Assembly (NCBI GenBank): GCA_027022775.1 | Contig: JALVXO010000085.1 | Location: 1 to 12,927 of the forward strand | Reading direction: 5' to 3' | DNA length: 12,927 nucleotides | From: Campylobacteraceae bacterium | GTDB lineage: Bacteria > Campylobacterota > Campylobacteria > Campylobacterales > Sulfurovaceae | The notes under the pieces: model-generated | What the model was told of the DNA's origin: nothing | Seen by the model: only the letters and a program-made list of their open reading frames with translations | Databases searched by the model: none | Position numbers and translations under genes: made by a program | Shown here: positions 6,133-12,927 of the stretch, piece after piece | Layout of the letters: each line of letters opens with the position of its first letter | Numbering within the stretch: position 1 is the stretch's first letter

Positions 6133-6696
6133 ATGAAAATCGGTGAACAGTTAAAAAGGGCAGAGAGGCTCTTTATAGAAAAAAATTATAAAGATGCCTT
6201 GACAATATACTCTGTTATTCTTTCTTACGACAGAGACAATACAGATGCGTATATAGGAGCTCTTCTTTCCGATTTAGGGCTGGATTTTAAAGAAGAGGCG
6301 CAAGTTATATACTACTATTATCAGACAGTAAAAGATGAAACAGAAAATATAAGGCAAAATATAGAGCAGTTAATAAAAAGTTTAACAAATTCTGTAAATT
6401 TGGATATATTTGAATTGATAGATTCCGATTTAATGATGAAAGACGGCATAGAGTATGAAGATTTTTTAAAACTTATTGAAGAGAAAGAGAACTTTAAAGA
6501 GGCTTTTGAAGATGCCATATTTTCGACCAAAGTCATAATTTCTAAAAAATGGCAATTTATCGATTTTATTAAAAAACTGACAGCAAACGGGTATTACAGT
6601 GTTGCACTAGATTACCTAGAAACACATGCGCCTGCTTATGAAAATGATCAGGATATTTTGACTCTATACTCTCTGTTTCCAAAAGGCAAAGTTTAA
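6133..6696 (+). CDS. TPR-like helical protein of unknown function
   Basis: I do not recognise this 187-residue protein as a named family. It has no signal peptide or membrane segment and should be cytosolic. Residues 3-36 read like a tetratricopeptide repeat (LKRAERLFIEKNYKDALTIY followed by a D-N turn), with a weaker second unit starting near 37. The middle (about 65-135) is acidic and helical. The C-terminal part (about 141-175, YYSVALDYLETHAPAYEND) again resembles a TPR helix pair. Such proteins usually act as protein-protein adaptors, but no partner can be inferred. The start is supported by AGGAG 7 bases before the ATG. It is transcribed alone, downstream of the tig terminator, and meets a convergent gene 71 bases after its stop. 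Confidence 0.85.
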   Translation: MKIGEQLKRAERLFIEKNYKDALTIYSVILSYDRDNTDAYIGALLSDLGLDFKEEAQVIYYYYQTVKDETENIRQNIEQLIKSLTNSVNLDIFELIDSDLMMKDGIEYEDFLKLIEEKENFKEAFEDAIFSTKVIISKKWQFIDFIKKLTANGYYSVALDYLETHAPAYENDQDILTLYSLFPKGKV

Positions 6697-6767
6697 TTTA
6701 GAGATTGGAGATTGGTTCGGGGTTGGGTAGAAAATGGCGATGGCAAATGGCGCTGATTAAAATAGAT
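6697..6767. other. Convergent gap with short G-rich repeats
   Basis: This 71-base gap between converging genes contains an exact tandem GAGATTG GAGATTG followed by degenerate units (TTCGGGG, TTGGGT), then several ATGGC words. No hairpin followed by a T run is seen on either strand, so how both transcripts end is unclear. Confidence 0.4.
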
Positions 6768-8369
6768 TTACAGCATTTTGTAAAGTTCTAAATCATCAAT
6801 ATCTTCAGGTAAGTTTTGCTCCAATACATTTTGGTGCTCTTTTTTAATCAACTCCTGTTTTAATTTAAATTTCATTATTTTACCGCTGCCAGTTACCGGT
6901 ATCTTATCTACATAAACAAACTTTTCTGGTATTTTGTAATCTGCAAGAAAACCTTTTAAATAGTTTTTTAAATTTTCAATATTTAACTCTTTATCCGGAT
7001 CTTCAAGCTCAATACAGCAGATAGGAAAATCGCCTCTTAATTCATCTTTACTTCCTATAACTGCACAATTTTTAACATTTTCAAATCTTTTGATATACTC
7101 CTCTATCTCTTGCGGATAGATATTCATTCCATCAACAATTATAACATCTTTTTTTCTGTCTATTATATGCAGATAGCCATCTTCGTCTAAATAACCCAAA
7201 TCGCCTGTAAACAGCCAGTTGTTAACTACTGTTTTTTTGGTCTCTTCATCTTTGTTTAAGTACCCTTTCATAACATTATCGCCGCTTACAATTATTTCGC
7301 CTATAACATTCTCTTCCACATCCATGCAGTATTCGTTTACTATTCTTACTTTGCATCCTGGAATCGGCACGCCTACAGAACCTATTTTAATTTTATCCGG
7401 AGGGGTTACAGATACAATAGGAGAAGCCTCTGTTAAGCCGTACCCTTCTATAAGCGGAATTTTTGCAAATTTATTTTGCATCTTTTCATGGGTAGTTTGA
7501 GAAAGCGCAACCGCCCCAGATATAAAAAGCCTGATTTTATTAAACCTCATAAATAACCAAGAGAGTTTTGCATCTGCTAAAATATCAAAAACTTTGGGTA
7601 TTCCAAAAAATAGAGTAACTTTATGTTTAAGCACCCCTTTTAATATATTTTCAAACGGTGCATTGTGGCGCGGTATATATAAAGAAGCGCCTAAATTTAA
7701 CGGTAAAAGAGCAATTACATTAAAAGTGTAAATGTGGTAAAGCGGCAAAAATACGGCGCTTCTGTCTTTTTTTGAAACTTTAAACATTTTATTTGCAGAC
7801 ATGGCATTAAAAAGCAGATTTCTGTTTGTCAGCACTGCTCCTTTGGCTTTGCCGGTTGTGCCGGAAGTATAAAATATTGCAGCTTCATCATCCAGTTCTC
7901 TTTCTGCCTCTATAGATTCATCTTTTAATTCAAGCAGATTGTCAAATCTTGTTCCCAGTTTGTCACTGCCGACCCAAGCTATATTTTGGCATTTATGTAT
8001 TGCTATCGACTTTATTACAACATCACGCAAACAATCGCTTACAAACATAGCGCTGATATCTGCATCTTCTAAAATATTGCTTAATTCTGTAGATTTAAAC
8101 TGCGTATTAATCGGAACAGCCACTGCCCCGACTTTTGAGATGGCATAAATTATTGCAATATACTCCCAGCCGTTTTTTAAAAAAATACCGACTTTATCTC
8201 CCGGCTTTACCCCTCTGTTTTGCAAGAAGGTCGCAATTTTATCTGTATAAAGGAGCAGTTTTATAAAGCTTATCTTTTTACTGTCGGTTACAATTGCAGT
8301 AGTTGCCGGCTGGCTATGTGCATAATATTTTAAAGCTTGGTAGAATGTGTCAAATTTATACTTTGTCAT
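6768..8369 (-). CDS. AMP-forming acyl-CoA synthetase / fatty acid-CoA ligase-like enzyme
   Basis: This 533-residue member of the adenylate-forming (ANL) superfamily activates a carboxylic acid with ATP, normally forming an acyl-CoA via an acyl-AMP. Core motifs are intact: the phosphate-binding loop YTSGTTGKAKG (167-177), GYGLTEASP (309-317), the ATP-ribose aspartate in TGDLGYLD (D390), the hinge RKKD (405-408) followed by DGMNIYPQEIE, and the C-terminal catalytic lysine K497 in VTGSGKIMK. Overall form resembles medium/long-chain fatty acid-CoA ligases, but acid specificity cannot be read from the sequence. There is no signal peptide. The ATG at 8369 has only a weak ribosome-binding site, and an upstream in-frame stop leaves no better start. 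A TATAAT at 8416-8421 (minus) may serve as its promoter. It is monocistronic by spacing. Confidence 0.93.
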   Translation of the reverse strand: MTKYKFDTFYQALKYYAHSQPATTAIVTDSKKISFIKLLLYTDKIATFLQNRGVKPGDKVGIFLKNGWEYIAIIYAISKVGAVAVPINTQFKSTELSNILEDADISAMFVSDCLRDVVIKSIAIHKCQNIAWVGSDKLGTRFDNLLELKDESIEAERELDDEAAIFYTSGTTGKAKGAVLTNRNLLFNAMSANKMFKVSKKDRSAVFLPLYHIYTFNVIALLPLNLGASLYIPRHNAPFENILKGVLKHKVTLFFGIPKVFDILADAKLSWLFMRFNKIRLFISGAVALSQTTHEKMQNKFAKIPLIEGYGLTEASPIVSVTPPDKIKIGSVGVPIPGCKVRIVNEYCMDVEENVIGEIIVSGDNVMKGYLNKDEETKKTVVNNWLFTGDLGYLDEDGYLHIIDRKKDVIIVDGMNIYPQEIEEYIKRFENVKNCAVIGSKDELRGDFPICCIELEDPDKELNIENLKNYLKGFLADYKIPEKFVYVDKIPVTGSGKIMKFKLKQELIKKEHQNVLEQNLPEDIDDLELYKML

Positions 8370-8415
8370 CTGCTTGCAACTTTATTCTCATTTAATGGTA
8401 TTTTTTTGAAGAATT

Positions 8416-8421
8416 ATTATA
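8416..8421 (-). promoter_or_regulatory. Putative -10 box of the acyl-CoA ligase gene
   Basis: TATAAT on the minus strand lies about 47 bases before the ATG, in a 175-base gap after the lipoprotein gene. No clear -35 is visible; the upstream sequence is T/A-rich. Confidence 0.35.
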
Positions 8422-8544
8422 TAATAAATCTCTTAAAATAAAATTATGTATAGTAAGGTAACACATATTTGTGCATTTAAAATTTAAATTGCTTTAAAAC
8501 CATAAACAGTAATTAAAAATATGGGAAATTGAGTAACAAAAACA

Positions 8545-9084
8545 CTATTTGGCAATCCGCCTGTTGCCTTCATCCCATTCGATAAAGCGGTATTTTGGGT
8601 CGTCTTTAACAGGCCAAAAAACCAGATTTCCGCTGTTGCGCCATGCATCTAAAATTATTCCGTCACTAAAATTGTCATTTTTATTCCCGGTTACCACTAT
8701 TACATTATGTTCGTCAAACTTATCGCCGTTTGCCCTGCCCCATCTAAAGTGAAAACTTTTAAAATCGTGCCGGTTTATCTCTTGCATTAAATCTTCTACA
8801 AAATGGAAACACAATCCCCGTTTTCTCTGTCCTATATTTACCAAAAAGTTGTGATACAGCGGCGGGCTGACTAAATTGTAACGGTTTGCCAAAACTTTAG
8901 AGTATGCAATTGCAAGTTCCGCCAGCTCTTGAGCCTCTTTAGGATTGTCTGAAACCGTAAGCAGCTCTTTTTTTAATTTTTCTATTTTAGGCTCATCTTT
9001 TGGCGTGTGAATCTGTTTATATGCAACAGTTCCGCACCCGCTTACAAAAAATATCAATAAAAACGATAAAAAAAATCTTTTCAT
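8545..9084 (-). CDS. Lipoprotein with candidate Cys-His-Asp catalytic triad
   Basis: This 179-residue protein has a classic lipoprotein signal (basic MKRF, hydrophobic core, lipobox VSGC with acylated C17), so it should be exported and membrane-anchored. Residues 33-70 are a charged helical segment. The C-terminal half has the ordered residues C92 (RGLCFHFVEDL), H126 (EHNVIVV) and D146 (IILDAWR). This spacing and context match transglutaminase-like/papain-like cysteine peptidase folds, in which Cys begins a helix and His and Asp lie on successive strands. A peptidase, amidase or crosslinking role is therefore plausible but unproven; I know no named family for it. The ATG is preceded by AAGG. 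It diverges from the Deg protease gene 51 bases away. Confidence 0.85.
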   Translation of the reverse strand: MKRFFLSFLLIFFVSGCGTVAYKQIHTPKDEPKIEKLKKELLTVSDNPKEAQELAELAIAYSKVLANRYNLVSPPLYHNFLVNIGQRKRGLCFHFVEDLMQEINRHDFKSFHFRWGRANGDKFDEHNVIVVTGNKNDNFSDGIILDAWRNSGNLVFWPVKDDPKYRFIEWDEGNRRIAK

Positions 9085-9135
9085 ATATTACCTTGAACTT
9101 TTTTGTGTATAATTTTAGCAAAAAAAGGATTTCAG
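9085..9135. promoter_or_regulatory. Compact divergent promoter between lipoprotein and Deg protease genes
   Basis: Only 51 bases separate the two start codons. On the plus strand TATAAT (9108-9113) predicts a start near 9120. On the minus strand TAAAAT (9112-9117) overlaps it, predicting a start near 9105. Overlapping -10 boxes would make the two promoters compete or respond together. AAAAGGA at 9123-9129 is the ribosome-binding site for the TTG at 9136. Confidence 0.45.
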
Positions 9136-10572
9136 TTGAGAATAGTTATACTGCTTGCACTCTTTTCATTTTCTCTGTTTGCTCAGCTGCAAGATATCGA
9201 AATAAAAAAAGCGATTGTAAAAATTTACTCATCTGCCAAAGAGCCAAATTATAAAAAACCGTGGATTAGCAGAATAAGCCGCTCAAGCGGCAGCGGAGCG
9301 GTTATTGGAAAAAATTTGATTCTTACAAATGCCCATGTTGTGGCTAATACCACCTTTTTAGAAGTTCAAAGGTTTGATATAACTAAACGGTTTATAGCAC
9401 ATGTAGTCGCAGTTTCGCACGAATTGGACCTGGCGCTTGTAACAACTGAAGACAAATCGTTTTTTAACGGTATTAAGCCTCTTAAAATCGGCAGCCTGCC
9501 GCATACAGAACAAAAAATTCTGGTTCTTGGCTACCCTATGGGCGGCAAAACATTAAGCGTAACTTCGGGTGTAGTTTCTAGAATAGAACATCAAAGGTAT
9601 GTCCACAGCGGCGAAAAGTTTCTTGCAATACAGGTAGATGCGGCAATTAATCCTGGCAACAGCGGCGGTCCGGCAATTAGCAGCGGAAAAATTGTCGGTG
9701 TTGTCATGCAGGGGATTACTTTTAGCCAGAATATCGGTTATTTGGTTCCTACTGTTATGATTAAACACTTTTTAAATGACTGGAAAGATGGAAAAATAGA
9801 CGGGGTGCCGCAGCTTCACTTTTTTATTTCTACCCTGGAAAACCCCGCAATTAAACGCTATTACGGTTTAGACAGCAACCAGACAGGAGTTTTGGTTGAT
9901 AGAATTATGCCTCTTGGAAACAGTTATAATGCTGTAAAAAAAGGCGACATTATTTTAGAAATTAATGGTAAAAAAGTTTATGATGACGGAACAATAGAGT
10001 TTAGAAAAGGGGAGTACACTTCTGCAAAATATGCTGTTGACCTGCTTCAAATGGGTGATAGCGTTAAACTGAAAATTTGGCGCAATAAAAAGATTGTAAA
10101 TGTAACAGTAAAATTAGATAAGCCCAACTCCAAAGTGTGGCTTGTAAAAAGTTACCAATACGACAAAGACCCTACTTACTTTATTTACGGCGGTTACATA
10201 TTTTCACCTCTTGTAGAAAATATAATCGAAGGGGGTAAAAGAAAAGATTGCCAAATTTACAACCTTTTGGAAAAAAGCGCAACAAAAGAGAAGCAGGACC
10301 AGGTTATTATGCTTGGTGTCCTGGCTGACAGAAGCAACAGAGGAAACCAGGGGATGTATAACTATCTTCCGGTTAAAATGAACGGTAAAAAAATTGTAAG
10401 TTTTAAGCAGTTCTATAATGAAATGGTAAATAAAAAAGAGGGCTTTATAGTTTTAGAAGATGCCAGCAATACTCAAGTTGTAATAGATGTTAAAGAAGCT
10501 TTGGCAAGAGAAAAACATATTTTAAAAGTTTACAATATTCAATATGACCGCTCAAAAGATTTAAGAAAATAG
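9136..10572 (+). CDS. Secreted Deg/HtrA-type serine protease, Deg9-like architecture
   Basis: The protein is a predicted periplasmic protease of 478 residues. I choose the TTG at 9136: AAAAGGA lies 6 bases upstream and it yields a clean signal peptide (MRIVILLALFSFSLFA, cleavage after A16). The upstream TTG at 9103 falls before the predicted transcription start. The trypsin-like domain (about 25-215) has the full triad: H67 (TNAHVV), D98 (HELDLALV) and S176 (GNSGGP). A PDZ domain follows (about 235-325, TGVLVDRIMPL...GDIILEINGKKV). The remainder (about 335-470: PTYFIYGGYIFSPLV, VLADRSNRG, VKMNGKKI) resembles the second, PDZ_3-type domain of plant Deg9-like proteases rather than the two canonical PDZ domains of DegP. 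The likely role is envelope protein quality control or regulated cleavage. A hairpin terminator follows the stop. Confidence 0.92.
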   Translation: MRIVILLALFSFSLFAQLQDIEIKKAIVKIYSSAKEPNYKKPWISRISRSSGSGAVIGKNLILTNAHVVANTTFLEVQRFDITKRFIAHVVAVSHELDLALVTTEDKSFFNGIKPLKIGSLPHTEQKILVLGYPMGGKTLSVTSGVVSRIEHQRYVHSGEKFLAIQVDAAINPGNSGGPAISSGKIVGVVMQGITFSQNIGYLVPTVMIKHFLNDWKDGKIDGVPQLHFFISTLENPAIKRYYGLDSNQTGVLVDRIMPLGNSYNAVKKGDIILEINGKKVYDDGTIEFRKGEYTSAKYAVDLLQMGDSVKLKIWRNKKIVNVTVKLDKPNSKVWLVKSYQYDKDPTYFIYGGYIFSPLVENIIEGGKRKDCQIYNLLEKSATKEKQDQVIMLGVLADRSNRGNQGMYNYLPVKMNGKKIVSFKQFYNEMVNKKEGFIVLEDASNTQVVIDVKEALAREKHILKVYNIQYDRSKDLRK

Positions 10573-10593
10573 CCCCCAAAGCCTGGGGTTTTT
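10573..10593 (+). terminator. Rho-independent terminator of the Deg protease gene
   Basis: CCCCA (10574-10578) and TGGGG (10584-10588) form a stem around AAGCC, followed by TTTTT. It starts immediately after the stop codon. Confidence 0.85.
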
Positions 10594-10711
10594 ATATCAG
10601 TTTTAATTACTGTTTTTCTACTTTTATCTTACATAATCTTCACTATTGCAATTTATACTTTCTAAAATATTCAAATTTGAAATAAAATAGAAACTGCTTA
10701 TAAATATTATA

Positions 10712-10717
10712 TATAAT
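10712..10717 (+). promoter_or_regulatory. Putative -10 box of the repeat lipoprotein gene
   Basis: A TATAAT lies 79 bases before the start codon, with a weak -35-like TAGAAA 18 bases upstream, implying a leader of about 65 nt. The rest of this 218-base gap holds the preceding terminator and no recognisable gene. Confidence 0.4.
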
Positions 10718-10790
10718 TTTGAATGTTGCAGGAGATAAGAAAAACTGTTTAAATTGACTGATTCAAATTTTAAAACGGGAGGAGAACTTT

Positions 10791-12176
10791 ATGTATAAAA
10801 AGCTTTTAACGGTATCTGCAGCATTAATTTCAGCATTTACTGTAACAGGATGTGTAGGAGATAAAGAGTGGCAAGGTGCAACAGTAATAGAAAATCAAAA
10901 TGGAAACGCCTCTAGGCCTCAAGTGGCTTTTGACAAAGAGGGCAACGCTTTTGCCATATGGGAGCAAGAGGGGAACAATAAAAACAGAAGTATTTACGTA
11001 AACAGGTTTATTTCCGGCAGCGGCTGGGGCAGTGCTGTTTTGCTTGAAAATAAAAACGAAGATGCGATGTGCCCTAAAATAGCTATAGATGAAAATGGAA
11101 ACGCCATTGCTGTGTGGAGACAAAAAGAGAGTAATGCTTACAGCATTTATGCTAAAAGATATACAGCCGGCAGCGGCTGGGGCAGTGCTGTTTTGCTAGA
11201 AAATAAAAATTCTGATGCAAACTGCCCGCAAATAGCTATGGATAATGAAGGCAATGCAATTGCAGTATGGAGTCAAAAAGATAATAATGTTTACAGCATT
11301 TATGCAAACAGATACTCTGCTGGCAGCGGCTGGGGCAATGCTGTTGCAATTGAAAAGTATGAAAAGAGTGCCGATTCTCCTCAAATTGCTATGGATAGCG
11401 AGGGGAATGCAATCGCAATATGGAGACAAAAGACAAAAGTGTGCTGCGCGTACGCTTATATTATGCATGCAAACAGATATACCGCGGGCAAAGGCTGGGG
11501 AGAGCCTGTTGCAATTCAAAGCGGCGACAAACATGCTCTTTCAGCAGATATTGCTTTCGATAAAGATGGCAATGCAATTGTTTTATGGTCACAAAAGCGT
11601 TACACCACATGGATAGGCAGCACAATATATGCAAACAGATATGTTCCAGGCAGCGGATGGGAAGGAGATGGTGAAATTGCAACTTTTTACAGAGAGGCAG
11701 AAGCATACGAACCAAAAATTGTTTTTGATAATGAAGGCAATGCAATTGCTGTGTGGTCTCAAAGAAATACAGGTGCCAATAGAACATTAAAAATTTATGC
11801 AAGCAGATATATTGCCGGCAGCGGCTGGGAAAAGAAAGCTACTTTAGTAACTTACAAAAAAAATAAAGATGCGCAATCTTTAGATTTGGCAATAGATAGT
11901 GATGGAAATGCAATTGTGGTGTGGGAAGAGCAAGATATTAAGGATGATTGGGGTCAATGGAGCATATATGCAAAAAAATATGATGCACAAAGCAGCAGTT
12001 GGGACAGCAATGCAACCCTGCTAGAAACCGGAAGCGGAACTGCCCGCAACCCAAAAGTAGCTATGGATAAAGACGGCAATGCCATTGCAGTGTGGAAACA
12101 GGTAGACAGCAGCGGATATTTCAGCATTTATGCAAACAGATATGAAGATAGCAATAACCCTTACTATAACTATTAA
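10791..12176 (+). CDS. Lipoprotein with eight tandem ~51-57-residue repeats, likely beta-propeller
   Basis: This 461-residue protein starts with a lipoprotein signal (MYKKLL, hydrophobic core, lipobox TVTGC with C21), so it should be exported and anchored. The mature part is eight repeats, each containing D-x-E/D-G-N-A-x-A-x-W, then IYANRY and AGSGWG. The GNAxAxW cores start at residues 51, 103, 154, 205, 260, 316, 372 and 429. The Asp/Gly/Trp pattern and repeat length suggest blades of a beta-propeller; that fold is inference. Cysteines occur only in repeats 2-4 (C94, C146, C218, C219). Function is unknown: surface binding or scaffolding is typical of such proteins. The start is well supported by GGGAGGAG 6 bases before the ATG. 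Repeats 2 and 3 share near-identical DNA, a sign of recent duplication. Confidence 0.9.
   Translation: MYKKLLTVSAALISAFTVTGCVGDKEWQGATVIENQNGNASRPQVAFDKEGNAFAIWEQEGNNKNRSIYVNRFISGSGWGSAVLLENKNEDAMCPKIAIDENGNAIAVWRQKESNAYSIYAKRYTAGSGWGSAVLLENKNSDANCPQIAMDNEGNAIAVWSQKDNNVYSIYANRYSAGSGWGNAVAIEKYEKSADSPQIAMDSEGNAIAIWRQKTKVCCAYAYIMHANRYTAGKGWGEPVAIQSGDKHALSADIAFDKDGNAIVLWSQKRYTTWIGSTIYANRYVPGSGWEGDGEIATFYREAEAYEPKIVFDNEGNAIAVWSQRNTGANRTLKIYASRYIAGSGWEKKATLVTYKKNKDAQSLDLAIDSDGNAIVVWEEQDIKDDWGQWSIYAKKYDAQSSSWDSNATLLETGSGTARNPKVAMDKDGNAIAVWKQVDSSGYFSIYANRYEDSNNPYYNY
11014..11209 (+). repeat. Near-identical 43-base direct repeat inside the repeat lipoprotein gene
   Basis: Positions 11014-11056 and 11167-11209 match with one mismatch (31 identical bases, one difference, then 11 identical). 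The offset is 153 bases, exactly 51 codons, so recombination between copies would add or remove one repeat in frame. Confidence 0.8.
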
Positions 12177-12178
12177 AA

Positions 12179-12234
12179 GCGGTTAAATACCGCAAGGCGT
12201 TGAATTTCATTAAAAATGCAAATTTTCAACGCCT
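12179..12234. terminator. Two hairpins in the convergent gap after the repeat lipoprotein gene
   Basis: GCGGT/ACCGC (12179-12193, 5-base loop) is followed at once by AGGCGTTGAA (12195-12204) paired with TTCAACGCCT (12225-12234), a 10-bp perfect stem. The inner loop can add a short CATT/AATG stem. They fill the 65-base space between the lipoprotein stop and the convergent dNTPase stop. A bidirectional terminator is likely, although neither strand has a clear T tract after the stem. Confidence 0.55.
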
Positions 12235-12241
12235 GACCCTG

Positions 12242-12927
12242 CTAAAGTTTAATCCCGTATATCTCATGGTAGCATTTCATTGCGAAACGGTCGGTCATAG
12301 AGGCTATGTAGTCGGCTATTACGCGGTGCTTGGCTCTTATTTGCATCAATTGGCGCTGTCTTTGCGGAAGCAGGTTCGGCTCTTCCATAAAGGCGCTGTA
12401 TAGCCTGTTTATGCACTCTTTGCCGGCATACATTTTTTTTACTATAAATTCGTGGCGGTAGAGTTTTTTAAAGAGCAGCGATTTTAAGCTTGAGAGCTCT
12501 TTGGCAATCTCTTTTGAGTGGCCTATATTAAGTTTTGTATCGGCTTTAAAGGTGCGCACAAGCGGTATTTCGCTTCGGTGCTGTTCTGTAAAGCCCCTTG
12601 AACTCTCCATAAAATCCTCTACCAGAATTTTAATAATTGCTGCCACAAGACGGTGCCTGAACAGATGTTCTTCCGGATTTATCCCCTCCTCTTTTACCAT
12701 TGCTGCAGCCCTGACAATCAGCGGTTCATCTTTTAAATCTTCGTAACCTATAAGGTTATACTTTATTCCATCATCTATATCGTGGCTGGTGTAAGCTATT
12801 GCATCGGCGTAATCTACCACGACTGCTTCGAAACTTGGGTGGTAATCCAGATTAAAATTTTCAATAACCTCTTGCGGAAAAAAGCTTTTTTTGTATGGTG
12901 CAGAGTGTTTTAAAACCCCCTCCAGCG
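12242..12927 (-). CDS. dgt: dGTP triphosphohydrolase-type dNTPase, C-terminal part (cut by window edge)
   Basis: The frame is open to the right edge and encodes the last ~227 residues of a deoxynucleoside triphosphate triphosphohydrolase (dNTP to deoxynucleoside plus triphosphate). The visible fragment starts LEGVLKHSAPY. It contains the family stretch HPSFEAVVVDYADAIAYTSH followed by DIDDG; the Asp in ADAIAY is the last metal ligand of the HD-domain site. The first HD-motif ligands lie outside the window. The rest is a helical C-terminal domain ending IYGIKL. An internal GTG at 12820-12818 is not the start, because homologous sequence continues upstream of it. Whether the enzyme prefers dGTP or acts on several dNTPs cannot be judged here. 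Confidence 0.9.
   Translation of the reverse strand, partial: LEGVLKHSAPYKKSFFPQEVIENFNLDYHPSFEAVVVDYADAIAYTSHDIDDGIKYNLIGYEDLKDEPLIVRAAAMVKEEGINPEEHLFRHRLVAAIIKILVEDFMESSRGFTEQHRSEIPLVRTFKADTKLNIGHSKEIAKELSSLKSLLFKKLYRHEFIVKKMYAGKECINRLYSAFMEEPNLLPQRQRQLMQIRAKHRVIADYIASMTDRFAMKCYHEIYGIKL

Noticed and set aside
5966..8400. Shared 12-mer CATTTAATGGTA at 5966-5977 and 8389-8400
   Set aside because: Although both copies are intergenic, pairs of identical 12-mers are expected by chance many times in AT-rich DNA of this length, and the two copies have different orientation relative to the genes.
9103..9135. Deg protease start at the TTG at 9103
   Set aside because: It would add an 11-residue prefix that spoils the signal peptide, lies before the predicted transcription start, and has no ribosome-binding site; the TTG at 9136 has AAAAGGA at proper spacing.
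10791..12176. CRISPR or noncoding tandem array in the repeated DNA
   Set aside because: The repeats are degenerate at DNA level, in one long open frame, and conserved as protein motifs; there is no repeat-spacer layout.
12242..12820. A 192-residue protein starting at the internal GTG (12820-12818)
   Set aside because: The same frame stays open to the window edge and encodes recognisable dNTPase sequence (LEGVLKH..., HPSFEAV) upstream, so the GTG is an internal valine and the gene is cut by the window.

Overview
The window is AT-rich bacterial chromosomal DNA carrying mostly housekeeping genes. The gene set and sequence character suggest a Campylobacterota (epsilonproteobacterial) lineage: a class I NrdA ending in CIGCQ, HU, trigger factor, short intergenic gaps, GTG/TTG starts and T-rich promoters with TATAAT-type -10 boxes. 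This placement is an inference and I cannot name the genus.

Layout. The left edge holds the first ~52 codons of a membrane protein (minus strand) that overlaps the end of nrdA. nrdA (149-3703, minus) encodes the large subunit of class I ribonucleotide reductase. It is interrupted by an in-frame 393-residue intein with a LAGLIDADG endonuclease, placed immediately before the active-site thiyl-radical cysteine. A 420-bp divergent gap separates nrdA from hup (HU, 4124-4402, plus). That gap contains several dyads and a perfect FNR/CRP-type box upstream of hup. Next come tig (trigger factor, 4523-5833), a TPR-like protein of unknown role (6133-6696), a convergent AMP-forming acyl-CoA ligase (8369-6768, minus) and a small lipoprotein with a transglutaminase/papain-like Cys-His-Asp pattern (9084-8545, minus). 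Divergent from that lipoprotein, 51 bp away, is a secreted Deg/HtrA serine protease of the Deg9-like architecture (9136-10572, plus). A second lipoprotein made of eight ~51-57-residue repeats follows (10791-12176, plus). The right edge holds the C-terminal part of a dGTP triphosphohydrolase-type HD protein (minus).

How the genes relate. NrdA makes deoxynucleotides and the edge dNTPase degrades them, but they lie ~8.5 kb apart and show no operon link. HU and trigger factor are nucleoid and folding housekeeping factors, each with its own promoter and terminator. The divergent lipoprotein and Deg protease are both predicted cell-envelope proteins and share a very compact promoter region, so a joint envelope role is plausible but unproven.

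The strongest points of interest are the NrdA intein (active-site insertion, non-canonical penultimate Gly, much lower GC than its host), the FNR-like box before hup, the candidate catalytic lipoprotein paired with the Deg9-like protease, and the eight-repeat lipoprotein with a near-identical in-frame DNA duplication. I see no complete undescribed multi-gene system, CRISPR array, rRNA, tRNA or insertion sequence.
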